A stretch of DNA of 64,000 bases from Xylaria sp. FL1777 (lineage: Eukaryota; Ascomycota; Sordariomycetes; Xylariales; Xylariaceae): positions 25,066 through 89,065 of the forward strand of contig MU400682.1 in assembly GCA_022578965.1 (NCBI GenBank), in the 5' to 3' direction. Below, piece by piece: positions 47,576-60,057 of the stretch. Under the pieces are notes generated by a model. The model made no database searches. It had not been told where the DNA came from and worked only from the letters and a program-made list of their open reading frames with translations. How positions within the stretch are numbered: position 1 is the first letter of the stretch; every line of letters begins with the position of its first letter. The position numbers and the translations under genes are program-made.

Positions 47576-50500
47576 GTTTATACTATGTTTTCAGGGCACA
47601 GAAACAGGATTGTCGGGTATGTGACTTGGACGAGCCGACCAGGTCCGGAGTCTCACGATGCGTCTCTCCTAGTTATGCCAATCATGCAGGCAGTACGCTG
47701 TCTAAAGGATAGAATGCTTAATTGGCAGCGGGTGTAGACGTATTATAGTCATGAACATCACGAAGGATGAGGACCATGGCCATGGACATTGTCTTGCGCA
47801 AGGAACCAAGGTGGTTGCGAGAGCATACATAAGCGAATGGTGGTGGTTGTTATTGTCATCATGCGCGGGCTGGCGTTGGTGTTAGCAAGGTTTACCTGGT
47901 CTAGGTGCACTAGATAGCAGGGTCAGAGTGGGCTCGAAGCCATGACGGGACGGATGAGGGGTAGCTCAACCCCACCAAGACTCCGGGTTGGCTAGATCTA
48001 GGTATCTACCTGGTAGTGACCTCCAATTCTACATGGTAGGAACTGCAGTAGGTATTTAAAGCAAAGGATCTCAAGATACAACATGGTGTTATTTGCGACC
48101 ATGTTGACCCCGGAAACCCAGAGCACTGATTACATAAACTAATGAGGGCAGGTCACATTTCGATGTGGAATGGATAAAATGCCTGTTATACCTAATACCT
48201 AATAATAACATGCCCAGATACTTATGAGAATAGGTAAGTACCCTGTAAAGTAACCCCACCAAGGATACCAAGGCCATTCATTCCTGAGAGCCGGCACGCG
48301 ACACTCCCGAGTTCCCTCCACCACGGCGCAGCACAGCTTCCTTTCTAGTGACCATGGCAAAGTGCATTCGGGACCTCGGAAGTCTATTGGCTAGGCACGC
48401 TAGTCTTGCTAGCACCTCCTGCATTGTCCGCGAACCATCAGCTGTCTAGAAGCGATAATGATGTTGATTGGCTGTTGTAGAATGTACACATGCTCGTGAC
48501 AGCTTCATATTCCTCGTCATAGCTAATAGTAGCTATGATAAGGGTGGTGCTCATTTTAGGTGGCAGTGGAAGGGGGTATGCTTGATATGGCAAGGCTATT
48601 ATGCTGATACTCATTCGTAGAGAGTGGTCATGAGCAGTCCCTCTGAGGTGTGATGCCGGGATGCGTTTGTTCATGTTGTTGAGAGTTGTTCGTGGGTGTA
48701 GTATTATCCATCCTTCGTTGCTTGTCAGGCCGCATTTAACTCTAGTGAGTTTTCTTAGTGAGCTTTTCTAGTGGACATGGCGTTCCTGTATTGAAACTGT
48801 ACTAAAGAAAATGTCCAGCTCTAGGCATTTGTGTTGTGAGGTATAATGGGGGGCAAATTCCACTTCCTCGAACTCAGCCTTACTGTTGAGTATTCCCCTA
48901 ACTACGTGTGACAAAAGAGCAAACAGTTTCACATAATAGTATTGCTGCATGATGCCGATCCCCTGATACTGCAAGGGGATATACCAATGTTCCGGGTTTG
49001 CGGTTGTTGCAGTGGCTGGGGTAAAGTGAATAGACCACAGTAACCGTACATAGTAACCACACATTGTTACCCAAAGTAACTCACTGCCAGATTAAAATGT
49101 AACCTAAAATAAGGTGATCTGAACTACTGGGAAGGCAAGGGCCTTTTGACCCAGACCACTAACTGCTTTTTTGGTGAAAATTAAAAGTCACTGTCCCTTG
49201 GCACCGACACTAAGCTAATGCTTATAGGCCCGTTGATCTTAGTCCTCATGGGTGAGATACGCATAGACTAGATACTTCTTCTTGCACTTAAAGGAGCTCA
49301 CTAAGTAGGTAGGTAGCCATAGCGATCTCATCAACCATGAGTCTAAGTCAGATACGGCTACTTTATCAAGTTAATGAGAATAAAGGGCTCCCGCGAGACG
49401 TGCTACGCCTTGTTCACCCAGAAGCATCTGGAACGGGTCGCGTCTGGCCATGCGCTTGAATACACGAGAACGATATAGAGTATGGCAACTCTCATAGTCA
49501 TGCTCTCAAGCATGTCAAGCTCAAGATTTCTTTAAATGAGAAGCTATCGGTCAAAAAGAGGCTGAAGCCACTATTCGAAATACAACATGATTAGGGATCA
49601 GGGATGTCCTCATCAAGATTCATGTGCAGATATATGCCAGGGTGGTATAGCACACATACCAAGAGCAGGAATACGCAGTCGAGACAAATGTTTCATGAGT
49701 TGCAGTTTTTCGATATCCAATGGTGTTCCTCCTAGATTATACGCTGTTCATGCGCTGGGACAGGGGGCCAGGATGAACATAAAAGGCATACCATAGACTT
49801 GTTCCCAACACTTGCCGGTATGGAAATAAGAGTCGGGCAGTATAAACGCGAATACCGTTTAATGCAGCTATAGAAAGCCATCTCAATAGAAGCTGGTGAT
49901 GAAAGCGGGAGAGGTTGTGCTGGATCGTTCCGTACAGGACCATCGTATAACGAAATGAAATGTCATAGAAATGAGCTGCTGCAGTCAGCGACATCTTGCT
50001 TGGCAGGGACCGAATTTCACGACATGTTAAGATCCAGAGCGTGTTGCCAAGTACTCATAAACGGGTTTGAATCGGTTCTCAGCATATTTAACTGGCTTGA
50101 TGGCGGGCTTATGCCGGATTTCGCAGTTAGTGATCTACTCATATGATAGTTCGTTCAGGTGACTGTTCTCTCATATGATGGTTTGATGCGACTGCGAACC
50201 GGTGTAAGTGGTTGACGAGGTGCAGAAACGTCCTGCCTTTTTAGGGTGCCACCAATCGGCGATGCATGTACCAACACCGTGATGCTTCCGCGCTGACTCT
50301 CTGCAGTTACATTGTGCAACCTACTCGTAAATCTATAGCGTTGGTTGTCGTCGCCGTCTCTGTCTAGGCAGACGAACGATTGCTAAAGTGGCTAGTATCA
50401 TGCCCTCTCGCGATATAGGTACATTTAGAGATTGAACGTAGAGTAACGTATATATAGTGATGGAATAGCCTCTGATTCTGCTAGCGTGAAAAGGCAAGAC

Positions 50501-50613
50501 ATGGTCATTCCTCAGATCTTCGCGTTGTAAGACCCTGCGACGGTCAAAATAAACCCTAAGTTCTCTCAACCCTTGAAGTTGCTCGCTAGCTTTGTTATTT
50601 CTTCGCCGACGAG
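47576..50613. other. 3-kb intergenic region
   Basis: Between the ankyrin gene (-) and the GH55 gene (+). No conserved frame on either strand and no repeats of note. Its ends carry the two promoters. Confidence 0.45.
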
Positions 50614-53600
50614 ATGTGGGTGGTGTGCCGTATCGCGCTCTTATGCGCGTGCCTCACTTTCCACTTTCTTGTTGGCTTCTCCGGCTCTGCTTCTGCCTCT
50701 CCTCAAGTTGCGCGCCGAAGTTCAGTTATCCCCCGGCAAGCCTCACTGTCTCCTTTCGTAACCACCCAAAATGCATCTCTCAGCGATATTGAAGCGGCAC
50801 GACAGATTGTTCAGGATGCCATTACCAAAATGACAAAACTCAACAAGGCGCGCCTTGCAAAGCCTAACCGTAACAACTCCAAACTCAAACGTAACAATGA
50901 CGCCAATTCCCAATTGCTGGAGATCACGAATGAGATAGCACGAGCTGCTGCTTTATTGGCCGAGCTTGAGGCGACTCCTGTATCGAATGCGACCATTCCT
51001 TCTCCTGCTTCTATTGAAAAAAGGGCAGGGACTTTTTGGATGGAAGGTATAGCGCGCAAGGGCACAGTCCCGTGGGGAAATGATGCCTCCTATAAGGTTA
51101 CTATTATTGATGTTTAACCCCCACGAAGATATCGAATTACTGATGTCTCGAGTTATAGGTTTTCCGAAACGTTGTCAATGACTATGGTGCTGATCCTACT
51201 GGCCAGAGGGTAAGTTGAAGAAAAAACCGAAGTATATAATCAAGGCGCATGCTTATAATGGATCACGGTAGGATTCGACGCAAGCAATCCAAAGAGCAAT
51301 TGACGATGGTAAGAGGTGTGGAGCGGCCTGCAATGGGTCAACCACCAAAAACGCTATCGTATACTTCCCTCCTGGACGTTACCTGGTGTCCAGCTCTATC
51401 AACATCTACTTCGGTACTCAGATTATAGGTGACGCTAATAATTGGCCTACAATCGTGGGCGCGGCGAGCTTCGTTGGTCTGGGAGTCTTGTCGACTGATG
51501 TCTATGTTGATAACGGTGGACAAGGCCCAGACGGGAATCCGCTGGAATGGTATATCAATACCGCACGCTTTTACAGTCAAATTCGCAACATCAGGGTTGA
51601 CATTACAGCAACTAATGCCGGGGCCTACGTCGCTGCACTGCATTATCAAGTGGCTCAGGCTACCACTCTTGAGAACGTTGAGCTGATTGCGAACTCCGCC
51701 ACAGTAAGCCTTGGCCTCTCCCATCTGAAATATTGACGCGTACATAGCTACTGAAGGTGAGATCGCTAATTCTCTGTTTATAGACTCAGCAGGGCATATA
51801 TGCGGAGAATGGAAGCGGTGGTGTTATGTCGGATATTACCTTTACAGGTGGTAACTTTGGCATTTGTAAGTAGAACTTATCGTTCACCTTTCAAAGTAGA
51901 CTAACCGTAAGTTCAGACGGCGGTAGCCAACAATTCAGTGCGGCTCGACTGACCTTCAACGGTTGCAATACCGCGGTCCAGTTAATCTGGGACTGGGGCT
52001 GGGTGTGGAAGAGCATCACAGTGAATAATGCTCAAGTCGGCTTCCGGCTCTATGATGATGGCGGACAGATCCCGGGCTCTGTAACCATCATGGATTCAAC
52101 ATTTTCTAACATCAGGGGTTCTGCTATTGAGATGGCGGTACCCACTGATGTACGTAACTCAGGCTTCACGGGATTGATCTTGGACAATGTTAATCTAGGG
52201 GGTAAAATCCAAGACCACTGGAGTTCTCAAGTGATTCTTGCTGCGGGCTATTATAAGAATGTGAGTAAACTCTGACTTGAAGGAAGATGAGCAGTGGTTG
52301 ACTTTGTTTGAAAGTATGTTCTAGGCGCAACATACCAGCAGGACAAACGCACATGGACTAATGGGGCTATGGACTACACGCGCGAGCCCACACTTCTAGG
52401 ATCCTCTGTTGCAGGACTTCAGGTGGCACCGTACTTCGAGAGGAAGAGAAACCAGTACACGGACAAATCGGCCGCGGACTTTATCCATCTTAAAGACCAA
52501 GGCGCAAAAGGTGACGGCTCGACAGATGACACGGCCGCTGTGCAAAAGGTCTTCAATACGTATGGAGATGGCAGCAAGATAATTTTTGTGGATGCCGGCA
52601 CATATATTCTGACGGACACGGTGACCATTCCAAAAGATGCCAAAATTGTCGGCGAGACCTGGTCTCAGTTTGCTGCCAACGGCAACAAGTTTTCTGATGC
52701 CACCAAGCCCGTCGTCATGTTCAAGGTCGGCAACGATGGTGATGTTGGTACAGTTGAGATGCAAGATCTGATATTGACGAGCAAAGGCCCGACGCCTGGC
52801 GTGGTTTTGATGGAGTGGAACGTTCTCGCTAAGACCCCCGGAGCTGCTGCATTGTGGGACGTCCACGTTCGACTTGGAGGTGCTACCGGGACGGAGCTCA
52901 CGCCGGCCGAGTGTCCCGCGATCACGAGCGGAACTAACCCTTCCAGGTGCCAAGTCGCCAGCATGCTCCTACATGTCACCAAGAACGCCTCGGGCTATTT
53001 TGATAATATGTGGCTGTGGGTGTCGGACCACATGGTCGACGACCCTAATCTCACGGACCCGCTCAACGACTTGCAGCAGAACTCGGTATATAGCGCCCGC
53101 GGCATGCTCATCGAGAGCCAGAAGGCCACATGGCTCTACGGCACGGCCTCCGAACATAGTGTCTTTTACCAATATAATTTCAATGGGGCCCGAAACGTAG
53201 TGACTACCTTTTTGCAGACCGAGTCAGCTTACTACCAGCCAACACCTAGGCCGCCCGCTCCTTTCAACAACGCCGTCGGCGCTTTTCCTGGAGACCCAGA
53301 CTATTCTTGCAACGGCAGCGATACCGACGGCTGTGATGAGTCTTGGGCGGTGATAATGAGGAACTGCGAAAACGTTCATATCGGCGCAGCAGGGACCTAC
53401 TCGTGGTTCACTACCTACTCGCAGGCCTGCATCGACCAGCACGCATGCCAAAAGGCTCTATGGCTGCTAGACAAGAACTACGATAACAACCGGCTGCAAA
53501 ATATCATTGCAATCGGCGCTAAGAACATCATTGTCTCCCCCAGTAGCGGGACGGCCATCACGTCGGATGCAAACCTGGCCGTCACTAGCCATCCGGCCTG

Positions 53601-53673
53601 GGCACATATTTCGCTATATGATGTGCCATCCATCGGAAAGGCGCCTCAAGGAGTGGGCAGTTGTGCAGCATAG
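50614..53673 (+). CDS. Exo-beta-1,3-glucanase, glycoside hydrolase family 55
   Basis: Secreted exo-1,3-glucanase type enzyme acting on laminarin or fungal wall beta-glucan. Six exons (50614-51096, 51159-51209, 51272-51703, 51784-51865, 51917-52264, 52325-53673) give about 914 residues. Signal peptide MWVVCRIALLCACLTFHFLV, then a possible dibasic site. Residues ~45-120 form an extra helical, Asn/Ala-rich stretch before the catalytic part. Two pectate-lyase-like beta-helix modules follow, each starting with the family mark: VVNDYGADPTG...DSTQAIQRAI in the first, and FIHLKDQGAKGDGSTDDTAA in the second. Further marks are VYFPPGRYLV, WDWGWVWKSI and YDNMWLWVSDH-like FDNMWLWVSDH. Cys-rich loops (DYSCNGSDTDGCDESW) fit an extracellular protein. 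Confidence 0.9.
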
Positions 53674-54502
53674 AAAGCGTTCCGTGTGGAGAAATAGCAC
53701 GTCAGGTAGCTGATGGCATTGTCTCAAACCATGCCGAGCACGTGAACGGCTACTTGCGATTTTGCGCGACGCTCCTTTGGGTAAAGCAAGGAACGGCGAG
53801 ATACTATGTTATATACACGTTAGTGGAAGGTAGAGAGATAGGAGCAGGCAGTCAGGCAAATACAAAGTTTGTTGGTCCGCTTCATCACGAAGTCAACTTT
53901 ATATCAAGCATGTTGTGTGTTGACTTTGGTAGGAATGCAGGGTCTAAAACGTTGACTATAGTACTGGTAGCTATATCATGATGCTAGAAATGTTAGTGTA
54001 TACCTACTTAGGTACCTAAGGTACGGTACCTAACGCAGTACCTAGGTATCGTGAACAATCGAAAGGAAGTTGGAAGTGACTTTTTTTCAAGCTGATAATT
54101 TAGTATAGATGGTACTAAATACAATAATATTATGTAGTACTCCGTATTGAGGCAACAAAAAGAACAAAAAGAGAGTACAGATATCTACATTTTAATGAGG
54201 GGCTAGCACTAGCCACAATATTTTATCGCAAGCCACGGCCTCCACACTACGTAATGTTAGGTATGTTCTCAAATTTTTTTAAATGGTACATCACATTTTG
54301 GAACTGGCAAAAAAAAAAAAAGCTTTTAGGTAGACAGGAGTTAGATGGGCTAGCATGGGCAGGACGTAGATACGTATATACATTCCATCTTCGAGTCTAA
54401 CCCATCCATCTTGTACTTTTTTACTTTTTTGTTTACCTTTTTATTTTCTTAGATTGTCCCATTATTTATTCATTTCCCTCCTTCGCCTCACCGTCGTCTC
54501 AT
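53674..54502. other. Intergenic
   Basis: About 830 bp between two plus-strand genes. TACCTA/GGTACC words cluster at 54000-54050, and there is an A-run at 54309-54320. No gene seen. Confidence 0.45.
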
Positions 54503-56365
54503 ATGTTCACGGTCCGCAGCAGCCATGGTCGGGCCCTCTACTCTCCCCTCCTCCTAATCAACCCGCGATCGCTCTTCTCCTCGACATGCCGCCGACCAGC
54601 CGCCAGCCCCAGACCTCTGGACAAATCCTACCTGGAGACTCGTTGGCCGGTCGCTGAACAGCTGGCTGCCACCCAAGTTTGGCTTCCCAGCAGACGCAAT
54701 GTCCGCTCCAGGGCGTCGTCTCCTACGACGGCGTCGACTACTAAGAGACGCTCCTCGAGGAAATCGGCTATAGCCAGTGGCGATAAGTCGCGTATAAATA
54801 TCGTGAGCGACAGGCTATGCGACGATATAATATCCTACATCGGCCCCTCTCTCGAGCGCCACCGGGGATGCGACATACTTGACATCTATCCCGGCGCCGG
54901 CCTATGGAGCAGCAAGTTAAACCAGTTTCTCCAGCCTCGATCACATGTGCTGCTGGAACCTGATGATGATCTATACCGTCCATTTCTCCAGCCCCTGCTT
55001 GACCAACCCGGCACTACTCTGGTCCCCAAGTCCGGCATTATCTGGCGCGAGCTCCAGTCCGTTTTAACACCTGAGTATCTGCCTCACCAGGTCATCCCAG
55101 ACGACCTCAACGCGCGCAACGATACCCTACTGGTTACTGCCAATCTTTGCTTCCATCCCAAAAAGCGCTTCCTTAATTTTGAGTCCATAGCATCCCTCAT
55201 CCTGCATCAACTCGTCGACGCTATTCGCAGCGGTGGCCTTTTCCAGCGCTACGGCCTCATCCGCATGCTCTTATGGACCCACCCGGACGACAAGTCAAGT
55301 TTCTTGCCCAAGACCATACAGAAGCGGAGGCGACAAGCAATTGAAAACGATTTAGTATGTGAATGGGTGCGGGAGGTCTGCGGGAACGACATCAATTCGA
55401 GCGGATGGTTTAACCGCGAGGAAGCCCTCGATGCTGCTAGTCTGAGGGTGGTCATCCAAAGGATGGAAGCGGCGAAGCTTGAAATGCCACAAGGGCGAGA
55501 GCCCGAGGGTTTCGAAGAGGCATTGACGAAGCCATTGCCGCTTCCGGGAACTGCTGTCCCCACGTTCAAAAGACGCTATTACGATGTCCTAGCTGGTCTG
55601 GAGGCTGGAAATGTTGAGCAAGGTGGCTTCGCTAAGAACTCTGATGATTTAAAGGCCATGAACACTTATAGGTGGAGAGCCACTACAGACAGTAGGAAGG
55701 CTGAGAGCCTACTTCATTTCTCCCAGGGCTTAAACGAAATCATAGCGCTTCGTAATTCCAAGACGGCGACTGCCGAGGAGGTGGAAGCGGCTGAGTTCGA
55801 ATGGGTAACGGGAATGCGAGGGACTACCAAGACCTTTGTAGATGAGTTCGTGACATACAAAGATAACCTGCACGCTTTTCGTCAGACACCTCAGTTGCTC
55901 CAATGGGACCGCCGGGAGTACGAGCCCATGATTGTACAGGCTGAAGACTTTTTCCCCAATCATCACTGCAGTCTCCTGGACATCCAACCAAAGGCACCTC
56001 ATCCTCTACTGCGTCAGACGGGATCAAACTCAAACCGCAGCGCCGACACGTTTGACGTTGTGATGGGAACGTTGATGCACCAGGCAACAAATCCGCTCGG
56101 CCCTGGTTTGGATGGTTTGTGGCCTGGCGCATCGGACTATATCTTGCCGCGATGGAAGAGTGGCCAAGACTTGTCTCGCGGGGGCTTTCCCTTAAATCTG
56201 CGCGGCGCCGAGCCCGTACCACGATTGCTGAACGCGCCACAGTGGGAAGAACTCTTCGAGCTTTGGATGGAGTGGCCGTTCCGCCCCGAGTTCAATGACT
56301 TGGTGGGAAGAGCCCATGAAGACCCAGCGGACAAGAATGAAGAAGGCCCCCTCCCTGACTTATAG
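54503..56365 (+). CDS. Mitochondrial transcription factor Mtf1/TFB1M-like
   Basis: Intronless, 620 residues. The N-terminus is basic, Ser/Arg-rich and free of acids for ~35 residues (MFTVRSSHGRALYS..., FSSTCRRPAASPRP), a typical mitochondrial presequence. A methyltransferase-like Rossmann core starts at ~95: INIVSDRLCDDIISYIGPSL, CDILDIYPGAGLWSSKLNQF (SAM motif I position), SHVLLEPDDDLYRPFLQPLL. LLVTANLCFHPKKRF follows, where dimethyladenosine transferases have the NLPY-type motif. Filamentous-fungal members are about this long, nearly twice yeast Mtf1. It could serve mitochondrial transcription initiation or 12S-type rRNA methylation; the altered motifs favour the transcription factor. Confidence 0.72.
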   Translation: MFTVRSSHGRALYSPLLLINPRSLFSSTCRRPAASPRPLDKSYLETRWPVAEQLAATQVWLPSRRNVRSRASSPTTASTTKRRSSRKSAIASGDKSRINIVSDRLCDDIISYIGPSLERHRGCDILDIYPGAGLWSSKLNQFLQPRSHVLLEPDDDLYRPFLQPLLDQPGTTLVPKSGIIWRELQSVLTPEYLPHQVIPDDLNARNDTLLVTANLCFHPKKRFLNFESIASLILHQLVDAIRSGGLFQRYGLIRMLLWTHPDDKSSFLPKTIQKRRRQAIENDLVCEWVREVCGNDINSSGWFNREEALDAASLRVVIQRMEAAKLEMPQGREPEGFEEALTKPLPLPGTAVPTFKRRYYDVLAGLEAGNVEQGGFAKNSDDLKAMNTYRWRATTDSRKAESLLHFSQGLNEIIALRNSKTATAEEVEAAEFEWVTGMRGTTKTFVDEFVTYKDNLHAFRQTPQLLQWDRREYEPMIVQAEDFFPNHHCSLLDIQPKAPHPLLRQTGSNSNRSADTFDVVMGTLMHQATNPLGPGLDGLWPGASDYILPRWKSGQDLSRGGFPLNLRGAEPVPRLLNAPQWEELFELWMEWPFRPEFNDLVGRAHEDPADKNEEGPLPDL

Positions 56366-57875
56366 CTGCCGCCTCCTTCGCAGCTCCCGAGTCTCAATTC
56401 TTGTTGCGACCACGTCATCGTAAGGTGGGGGGTTTTCTCGGATAACCGAAGGCATCTATCTATCTTGGTTGTGTACACTAGATGTATGACGTTGGATCGG
56501 CGCGTGCGTTCATGAGCCGATTAAGTACTCCTTGTACATATTAATGCAGGACTGGGAGGTTACAGCCGGGGTGGCGGGGACTGTATTTTATCCTGTAGAA
56601 GACCTACCTGTGTATATTAATCGAGGAGCCTGTTGTTAGAGTTTGACACCTGCATGCCACGGGCCAGCTCAATGTAGCCCGAGCTGCAACACATGTTGAC
56701 GGCCGAAATAGGTAGTAATATTCCGGTAGACTTGCTATGTTGCATTTAGAACCATCATCAATACTATATAGACCGTTTTCCAAGACAGTTATGACCTCAA
56801 GGTAGCACATCACTATTTTTCTCGTGTCTCTCCGAGGTAAGACGTTGTATCTCCGTAGTATACCCGTAACAAATACTGAATACTTACTGTAAGTAATTGT
56901 ATGCGTAAAGATGCATAATGTAATGTTGCTACGGTGCTGATGTTAGCTCAGGTCTGAGCCACTCCCAGGGACCTACCACTGGTCAGAACCGTTAGGTACT
57001 TACTAACAAGGTACGGTACTTACTTAGTGTACTGCACTACTGTACAGGACAAAGGTTGTTCTCTTAGCGGCTTCTAGTTTTGTATAGCCTCTCTATACTA
57101 CCCAGGCTAGTGGAGCCCTCTGGGGAAATAAGGTAGTGGGACATTGGGATCGCCGCTGGAGCGTGCATCGCGACACTGTGTAATAGTACCTATACTACTA
57201 CGTAGCAGGTATAGTAAGGGTACTTAAGTAGTAGGTACCCAAACACCCTGCAGAGCCTTAATTTAAGCAAGCTGGCAAACTGTGCGTCATTCCCTCCCCC
57301 CTTCATTTCTCCAATTCCATACCTTGTTGATGTTCTCCTCCCGGAGCGCTCTCTTTTCCCGCTCGTTCTTCGTTCGCGACCAAGTACATACATAATACAC
57401 CAATCCATTCACATGGTTCTGGCTCGGCCGCCAAGCCCCGGGGAAGCCAGCAAACATTAGACACCTCCGATGGTTGTAGAGAGACGAGCGACGAGAGACA
57501 AACAATCTCCCTTGCGCATGCTCTGCCAATGACACGGTAAATCGGGGCGCAAGACATGATAACCTGGACTCGCCTGGCCTAGCATTCGAACAATCGGCAT
57601 TATCACATTATCACATATGTTGTTTTCCATCCTTTCGGCTCCTTCTCTGTCTTCATCTGTCGCTCGCTTTGATGACCCCTTTTGAGAGTGGTAGGGTTTG
57701 CCGAGGGACAAGGTCTTATTTATGATTATAGGACCCCTGATTCGTCTTCACTTAGACTTCGTCCGGTGTGTCTAGGTTTCTGATCGAGAGTCGCCGGCCT
57801 GTCACGCGCTTTCACGCGCTAGCACGCTTTATCGAAACCGTCGAACCACCGCCTGGCAACATCGGTCTCTTCACT
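56366..57875. other. Intergenic, promoter of the GT90 gene
   Basis: About 1.5 kb. An open frame runs back from the GT90 start to 57768 without an ATG and is read as 5' leader. TACC/GGTA words cluster at 56990-57240. No gene seen. Confidence 0.45.
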
Positions 57876-60057
57876 ATGCGGTCGCCTGCTTTCCCACCAC
57901 GGCGGCCATCACATGTCATACGCTATGTTTTCCCCGTCGCGCTTTTAATATTTATTCTTTACTATTTCACGAGCGACGCATCCCATAGTCCTCCCGTTCT
58001 CGACCTCCCCCGGCCTCCTAGTCATGATACTCCTGTTTTCAACGTCGACCAAGCCACGATAGGACGCCCACTGCCACCACCCCCATCAAGCCAGGAGAAG
58101 GAGGAACCGAAGATCCACAATGTCGAGGAGACAAAGGAAGACAAGGAAGAATATAATCCGGTTGAAAACCCCATAGGCGAAAACAGCGAGGCGAAGGGTG
58201 ACTATAGTAATCCGCACGGCAACCCAGAAAAGGCAGATGGAGGGAAGGGTGGCGTTAGCAAAGAAGACGACGACTCTACATCCGCGAAACCTATCGAACA
58301 CTCGAGCTCGGATACCGTTACCGTCCACCCTATTGATGAATTGATAAGGCTTGCTGAGAAGAGTTTCAAGGAAGTTCTCGCCAAGGAGTCGACTACCCTC
58401 GATCAAGCTGCTAAGGCATATCGCGAGCGCCGCGACAGACATCCGCCTCCTGGTTTTGATAAGTGGTTCCAGTTCGCCAAGGAAAACGATGCCATCGTAG
58501 TCGAAGACTTCTTTGACCGTATTTACCACGACCTCAATCCCTTCTGGGGCCTTGATCCAAAGATTATCCGCAAAGAATCCTGGGACTTCGAAATGACTAT
58601 CAATGTTCGCAATCATAATGCAAGCGCAAAGAGTGACTGGTTCTGGACGCAGATTTGGCTGAAAATGTTCAAGACTATCGAGCACTTGCTACCCGATATG
58701 GACGTTGCTCTCAACGCCATGGACGAGCCTCGACTGGTGGTTCCATGGGAAGAGGTGGCAACGTATATGCAAAAGGCTGAGCATACTCGTAAACTCACTC
58801 CCGTAGACAAGGTTGTATCGACATTCCAGGACCTACCCGACCCTGAGGTGGGCTATAAGAAGCCAGCCACGAGGAAGAAAAAATGGGAAGAAACGAGTAA
58901 GACGACGTTTTCTTGCCGTTCAGTGGCATATGCTATAAGAATATTAACTCTTTATAGGTCCTTTCTGGCTCATTGCACGTAGTGGGTGCCCCCCAGATAG
59001 TCCAGCTCGTCGATTAGGTGTTATGGACTCCTACGACCATGCGCCTAAATTCTCATCGGAGTGGGCCATGCCTCACCAATTCCAAGGTTACGTCTCGAAC
59101 TTCTCTCTTTCGACCGAATTCTGCCATCAACCTGACCTGCAAGGTCTTGAGGGGATCTTCATTCATCCCCTATCTACCCGTTCCACCCGGGTTCTCTTCC
59201 CACTATTTGGAGGAAGCAAGCTCGCTACAAACAACGAAATACTATTGCCCGCACCCATGTATTGGAATGAGGAAGAGAGATTTACCGGTGGGGGTTACCA
59301 AGGCCCTGAATGGGATGACAAGCTTGGCCCGCTCATCTGGCGTGGAGTCGCCACGGGGGGATTGAACCATGAATCAAATTGGCGGGGTTTCCAGCGACAT
59401 CGCTTTGTGGCGATGAATAATGGAACGAAAGTTGCTCTTGCTGAAGCTAACATCAAATCTCCTGTCAACTTTGAATTACCTGCTGCTAGCTATAACATTA
59501 TGGCCAGCAAAGAAAAGCGTCTGGGGGAGTGGATATCCGAATGGGCTGACGTTGGTTTCACCGATCTTATGTGTGATCCTGAATACGATCCAAAGCCGGA
59601 AGATGGCGAATGTCCCTATACCGATCCGCATTTTGAAGTGATTGATAGTGTGGACCTGGCGCAGCAGTTCGCTTATAAGTACCTTCCCGACATCGATGGG
59701 AACTCCTTTTCTGGCCGATATCTTGGATTCCTTCGCAGTACCGGGGTTCCCATCAAGAGCACTATGTGGCACGAATGGCATGATAGCCGGCTGATCGCTT
59801 GGAAGCACTTTGTGCCCATGGATAGTCGCTTCGGCGACTTTTATGGGATTATGGAGTACTTTTTAGGGTATGGGAAAGTTCGACCGGGCCATGATGGCGC
59901 CGCCAAGAAGATTGCCATGGACGGTAAGGCCTGGGCTGAGAGCGTACTTAGGAAAGAAGACATGCAGATCTACGTCCTTCGGCTATTGCTTGAATACGCC
60001 CGTGTCTCGGACGACCGAAGGGAGAAAATGGGTTGGGTTGACGATATGAAATCATGA
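57876..60057 (+). CDS. Glycosyltransferase family 90 (CAP10-like)
   Basis: Golgi-type II membrane glycosyltransferase of the CAP10/GT90 family (Cryptococcus CAP10, animal POGLUT), probably an O-xylosyl or glucosyl transferase acting on glycans or glycoproteins. Exons 57876-58896 and 58958-60057 give about 706 residues. Short cytosolic tail, then one membrane segment at ~14-33 (VIRYVFPVALLIFILYYF), then a Pro/Glu/Lys-rich stalk to ~190. Catalytic-domain marks: PPPGFDKWFQFAKEN, the exon junction giving SPFWLIARSGCPPDSPARR, FIHPLSTRSTRVLFPLFGG, GPLIWRGVATGG, NWRGFQRHRFVAM, YKYLPDIDGNSFSGRYLGFL and KSTMWHEWHDSRL. The ATG at 57876 is the first in frame and puts the membrane anchor near the N-terminus. 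Confidence 0.87.

Noticed and set aside
58086..58685. 199-codon frame antisense to the GT90 gene
   Set aside because: Long only because the opposite strand is constrained coding sequence; it has no ATG-linked promoter or domain.
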